The notes under the pieces: model-generated
Seen by the model: the letters and a program-made list of their open reading frames with translations, nothing else
What the model was told of the DNA's origin: nothing
Database searches by the model: none
DNA from: Methanolinea sp.
GTDB lineage: Archaea; Halobacteriota; Methanomicrobia; Methanomicrobiales; Methanospirillaceae
DNA length: 64,000 nucleotides
Assembly (NCBI GenBank): GCA_016699325.1
Contig: CP064971.1
Coordinates: 1,364,001 to 1,428,000 of the forward strand
Direction of reading: 5' to 3'
Shown: positions 61,032 through 64,000 of the stretch, piece by piece
Layout of the letters: the number at the start of each line of letters is the position of its first letter
Position numbering within the stretch: position 1 is the stretch's first letter
Program-made: the position numbers and the translations under genes

Positions 61032-62120
61032 ATGATTGAGATACGGGACGTGTACAAGCAATTTGGTGAAAAAAAAGTCCTGAAAGGTATCAATGCCACC
61101 ATCAAACAGGGTGAGGTGTTCACCGTTATCGGCCCTTCCGGCGAGGGGAAGTCCACGCTACTCCGGCTGATCAACCTGCTTGATAACCCCACCTCAGGCT
61201 CGATCCTCCTTGAGGGAGTCGATATCCATCGGAGTCGCGAACAGCAGGCCATCCGCAGGAAGATGGCCATGGTCTTCCAGAAACCTGTAGTGTTCAGCTC
61301 CTCGGTCTATGAGAACATCGCTTACGGCCTGCATTTCAGGCATGTCGATCGGGATACCATACGAAGAAAGGTCGGGCAAGCCCTCGAAGTGATTGACATG
61401 GTCGGGTTTGACGAAAGGAAAGCCAAATCACTCTCGGGTGGCGAGATGCAGCGGGTGGCCCTGGCCCGGGCCATGGTGACCGAACCCGAGCTCCTCCTGC
61501 TCGATGAGCCTACGGCAAACCTCGACCCGCTGGCCACCCATAAGATCGAAGAACTGGTCCGGCACTACAACCGGGCATCCGGTACAACGGTTATCATGTC
61601 AACACATGATATGCAGCAGGGTCAGCGCCTGGCAACCAGGATAGGCGTAATAATGCAGGGGCAGTTTGCCCAGATCGGTACACCACGGGAGGTGTTTGGC
61701 AGTCCATCGGAAAAAAAAGTGGCGAATTTTGTAGGTATCAAGAATATCCTGATCGGGACGATCACGGAACAGAGGGAAGGGATTGCTACCATGACCGCCG
61801 ATGGTATCACCCTCGATGCAGTTACTTCTTTGCCGGTCGGAACACCGGTCTGGGCATCCATCCTGCCCGAAGATATCACACTCCTACTGTCCCATGGTAA
61901 ACAGACCAGTGCCAGGAATGTTTTTTCCGGCCGCATTATTCATTTCGCCCCCCGTGGCCCTCTCCTGAGTGTTACCGTGGATTGTGGTGCAAAGCTTTCG
62001 GCCACAGTAACCTGGAGATCTGCCGAAGAGATGAAGCTTAAAATAGGAGACGAAGTACGCCTATCGTTTAAAGCAAGCACCGTTCATGTAATGGCAGACA
62101 GGGGAGTTGGATCAGAATGA
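61032..62120 (+). CDS. tupC: Tungstate ABC transporter, ATP-binding protein with TOBE domain
   Basis: 362 residues from ATG 61032 (MIEIRDVYKQFGEKK). Walker A GPSGEGKST, signature LSGGEMQRVALARAM, Walker B LLLLDEPTANLD. The last 120 residues form a TOBE-like oxyanion-sensing domain (FSGRIIHFAPRGPLLSVTVD). Energises tungstate import. Confidence 0.94.
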   Translation: MIEIRDVYKQFGEKKVLKGINATIKQGEVFTVIGPSGEGKSTLLRLINLLDNPTSGSILLEGVDIHRSREQQAIRRKMAMVFQKPVVFSSSVYENIAYGLHFRHVDRDTIRRKVGQALEVIDMVGFDERKAKSLSGGEMQRVALARAMVTEPELLLLDEPTANLDPLATHKIEELVRHYNRASGTTVIMSTHDMQQGQRLATRIGVIMQGQFAQIGTPREVFGSPSEKKVANFVGIKNILIGTITEQREGIATMTADGITLDAVTSLPVGTPVWASILPEDITLLLSHGKQTSARNVFSGRIIHFAPRGPLLSVTVDCGAKLSATVTWRSAEEMKLKIGDEVRLSFKASTVHVMADRGVGSE

Positions 62121-62263
62121 CGATCCAGGTGGAAAAACCTGATGGCAACAATGATTTCTGGAGTTGTAGTTGTTCCAGTCGGTGTTTCCAAGAGAATAAC
62201 GAACCGGTCCAGGTAGGCGTACAAAAAAGTCAATAAAATGGGATTGACTTTCCTTCAATGGCA

Positions 62264-62275
62264 ATATATTTAAAT
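62264..62275 (+). promoter_or_regulatory. TATA box of candidate small RNA
   Basis: ATATATTTAAAT; predicted start of transcription is about 62295, exactly where the first hairpin begins. No coding frame follows. Confidence 0.55.
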
Positions 62276-62289
62276 TTAGAGACCAAAAA

Positions 62290-62395
62290 AAAGAGTGCCG
62301 CATGAACAATGAGGGCATGCGGTCGCGTCAATACTGCATGATTCGGAGGTCGGGATGAGATATGTTCGGGCAAACCTCATTCCGGCCTTCTTTTA
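62290..62395 (+). ncRNA. Candidate two-hairpin small RNA
   Basis: Hairpin 1: GCCGCATG/CATGCGGT (62297-62304 with 62316-62323), seven Watson-Crick pairs plus one G-U, 11-nt loop. Hairpin 2: 62345-62359 pairs with 62376-62390 over 15 pairs including three G-U, with an inner GTT/AAC pairing in the loop, followed by TTTT. Promoter, structure and T-tract terminator in the right order indicate an independently transcribed RNA of about 100 nt. It lies between tungstate and molybdate transporter genes. Confidence 0.5.
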
Positions 62396-62509
62396 TACAA
62401 ATAAACCTTGCAACTGTTCAGGGTCAAGCGCAAGATCCTTGTAAAATGACGTCATAATAACAGTTAGTGACAGAAAACCAGTAGAATAACGATCTCAACG
62501 AAATAACCC

Positions 62510-62731
62510 TTGCATCCAATATTCAATCACTTCTCGCCATCATCAAAGAACAAGATCGCATCAGAGTTGTGGGCAAAAAATGCCCAACTGAAAGCCCGCA
62601 TCGCAGAGCTTGAAGCACGATTGAACCAGCACATCCGGAACAGCAACCGGGTCCCCTCGATGGATGGGTTCCGACCCCCCAACGCTCAGCGGAAGAAAGG
62701 GAAAAGACCACCTGGCGGGCAATGGGCATAA
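62510..62731 (+). pseudogene. IS66-family transposase N-terminal fragment
   Basis: 73-codon frame with a leucine-rich coiled coil (ELWAKNAQLKARIAELEARL) followed by NQHIRNSNRVPSMDGFRPP and a lysine/proline tail. This is the N-terminus of an IS66 TnpC-type transposase (typical pattern ELEARLNQNSRNSSKPPSSD). The remaining 400-plus residues, including the DDE core, are absent, so it is a relic. Confidence 0.75.
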
Positions 62732-62851
62732 AGTTCATAACATGGAATAGGTAGAGACCCCTGATCAGGTCTATATCGGTCTTTATCTTCATCTTGTCCC
62801 ATGTCCGGGCAGGACTATGGTTAAAACCTGGAATAATATACAGAAATGCCT

Positions 62852-63997
62852 TCAATCCTGACCAAGTGGACCCTGTGCGGCCTTCCCCCGATACTTTTTC
62901 TCCAGCCAGGGAAGAAGATAGGCTGCGACAAGGCCAATGAGGAAGGCTATGGTCATCCCGCTGATCAGCGCCAGAACAGCAATAAGGAATGTGACGGCGT
63001 ATGAGTCGGTCCTGAGACCGTGCCGGCCCAGTTCGATGGCCACAAAGACCAACAGCGCACCGTAGAAACCGGGTGAAATCAGGGTCAGGATCTCCGGACT
63101 TGCAAAGAAGAGGGCGAATACAACAAATATTGCTCCAGCGATGATATTCGCCCCACCCGTTCTGGCCCCGAACCGGTACTGGGCGGCATAACCTCCAGCA
63201 CCGTGGCACATAGGTATTCCTCCAAAAGGCACGGTGGTCAGGTTCATCAGACCGATGGTCCGGGAAAGGTACTTGGGAGAGGTCTCCCGTGAAAAGAGAT
63301 CGATGGAGAGAAGAGCGGTGGCAAGGATTGAATTGGCGATGGTCAGACCGAACTGGGGCACAACCAGGTCGGTAAGAGCTCTACCATAGTCTTCAAGCCC
63401 TGGGACGATGAGGTGCGGGGGGCCAATGAAGTGAAGCCCGGGAAGCCCCAGCTTTACGATCCCGATGACTGCTGCCAGGGCGATGACGATCAGGGCTGAA
63501 ATGTCAGGGATCGAGAGTCTCCGGGCAAGGAAGAAGAACAACACGATGATGGCCACACCGAGGATAAAAAAAGCCGGATCGCCGGTAATAAAGGTTGCTG
63601 ACGACCTAAGGAGGAGGAGGGCAAGACCGAGCTGTATTCCGCGGATAACGTTTCGCGGTATCCACCGGTCGAGAACAGTCATCACGGCCCCAAAACCGAG
63701 CATGAGAAAGATGAGGCCGAGGATCAGGCCGGATGCCGCAATTTCTCCGGTGGTAAGGGTGCCGGCGATCACGATGACTGCCACCGCCTTCATCGGCTCG
63801 ATCGGTATAGGCAGGCGGTAGTAAAGACCTGTAATGGCGAACCATATGCCGAAAAAGAGGAAGATGTAACTGATATCAAGGTCGGATACAGCGGCCATGG
63901 CCAGAACGAGGGGGATGATAGTCCCGTAATCCCCAAAACTGCCGGCTAGCTCGGAGAGGTTGAAGCACAGGGGGTTTTTGTCTTCTATCTGTGTCAT
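62852..63997 (-). CDS. MOT1-type molybdate/sulfate transporter
   Basis: 381-residue membrane protein with about ten to twelve helices. NLSELAGSFGDYGTIIPLVL, PIPIEPMKAVAVIVIAG and PMCHGAGGYAAQYRFGARTG match the MOT1 high-affinity molybdate transporter group within the SulP-like superfamily. Convergent with the tup operon across the IS66 relic. Together they give two independent routes for tungstate or molybdate. Confidence 0.9.
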   Translation of the reverse strand: MTQIEDKNPLCFNLSELAGSFGDYGTIIPLVLAMAAVSDLDISYIFLFFGIWFAITGLYYRLPIPIEPMKAVAVIVIAGTLTTGEIAASGLILGLIFLMLGFGAVMTVLDRWIPRNVIRGIQLGLALLLLRSSATFITGDPAFFILGVAIIVLFFFLARRLSIPDISALIVIALAAVIGIVKLGLPGLHFIGPPHLIVPGLEDYGRALTDLVVPQFGLTIANSILATALLSIDLFSRETSPKYLSRTIGLMNLTTVPFGGIPMCHGAGGYAAQYRFGARTGGANIIAGAIFVVFALFFASPEILTLISPGFYGALLVFVAIELGRHGLRTDSYAVTFLIAVLALISGMTIAFLIGLVAAYLLPWLEKKYRGKAAQGPLGQD

Positions 63998-64000
63998 CTC

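Larger units (their letters stand above)
62121..62509. other. Intergenic region between tupC and IS66 remnant
   Basis: Contains a strong TATA (62264-62275), two GC-rich hairpins ending in a T tract (62290-62395, candidate RNA) and a perfect 10-bp palindrome, ATGACGTCAT, at 62446-62455. No protein-coding frame supported. Confidence 0.5.

Overview
This window looks like a chromosomal segment of a hydrogenotrophic methanogenic archaeon. The archaeal assignment rests on TFE, Trm56, a PIP-box flap endonuclease, archaeal AlaRS, a split GMP synthetase, an archaetidylinositol-phosphate-synthase-like enzyme, TATA/leaderless promoters and the COG1900/NIL-ferredoxin homocysteine pair. The 14-gene Mbh energy-converting hydrogenase and the presenilin homologue, whose catalytic residue numbers match those I recall for the Methanoculleus marisnigri enzyme, point to Methanomicrobiales; Methanoregulaceae is my guess. 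No rRNA or CRISPR array was seen. There is one tRNA, a tRNA-Leu(GAG).

Layout. 0-3.1 kb: arcC-arcA-ppk2, an arginine-deiminase plus polyphosphate-kinase operon. 3.5-7.3 kb: a frameshifted small exported protein, an ABC-2 exporter and an MFS carrier. 7.5-13 kb: accessory DNA with gene remnants, a Lon-related protease, a frameshifted IS1634-like element and a HEAT-repeat protein. 13.2-23 kb: tRNA-Leu, an ACT regulator, the wHTH-trm56-ATP-grasp-tfe-HD information-processing operon, UPF0280, a 2H-phosphoesterase/metallophosphoesterase fusion, and the homocysteine-synthesis pair. 22-29.5 kb: Nif3-like and SWIM proteins, alaS with a membrane-tethered wHTH regulator, surface proteins, hisH and a PUA-PAPS-reductase-like protein. 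29.8-37.9 kb: mbhA-N, followed by a convergent hydrogenase maturation protease. 38-43 kb: decayed genes (META-domain protein, small two-TM protein), transporters, and unexplained hairpins. 43-55 kb: regulators, NOG1 GTPase, presenilin homologue, FEN1, lipid and nucleotide genes, hisC, pyrG-guaAb-argD. 55-59 kb: a compact four-gene unit ending in a BREX BrxC/BrxD-type ATPase. 59.3-64 kb: a tungstate ABC importer, a candidate small RNA, an IS66 scrap and a MOT1-type molybdate transporter.

How it fits together. Mbh couples ferredoxin and H2 to ion gradients, and the nearby protease probably matures its large subunit. Tungstate and molybdate uptake would supply formate and formyl-methanofuran dehydrogenases (inference). 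COG1900 plus the NIL-ferredoxin would supply homocysteine and methionine. Many transcription units show a TATA box about 22-33 nt before the best start codon, so leaderless mRNAs look common. I used that spacing to revise several starts.

Most promising for new biology: the small-protein/GT2/TPR-wHTH/BrxD-like ATPase cassette (55.0-59.0 kb); the fused 2H-metallophosphoesterase; two divergent gene pairs sharing one near-symmetric core promoter; and a candidate approximately 100-nt structured RNA at 62.3 kb. All coordinates are by eye. Family assignments come from recognised motifs, not searches.
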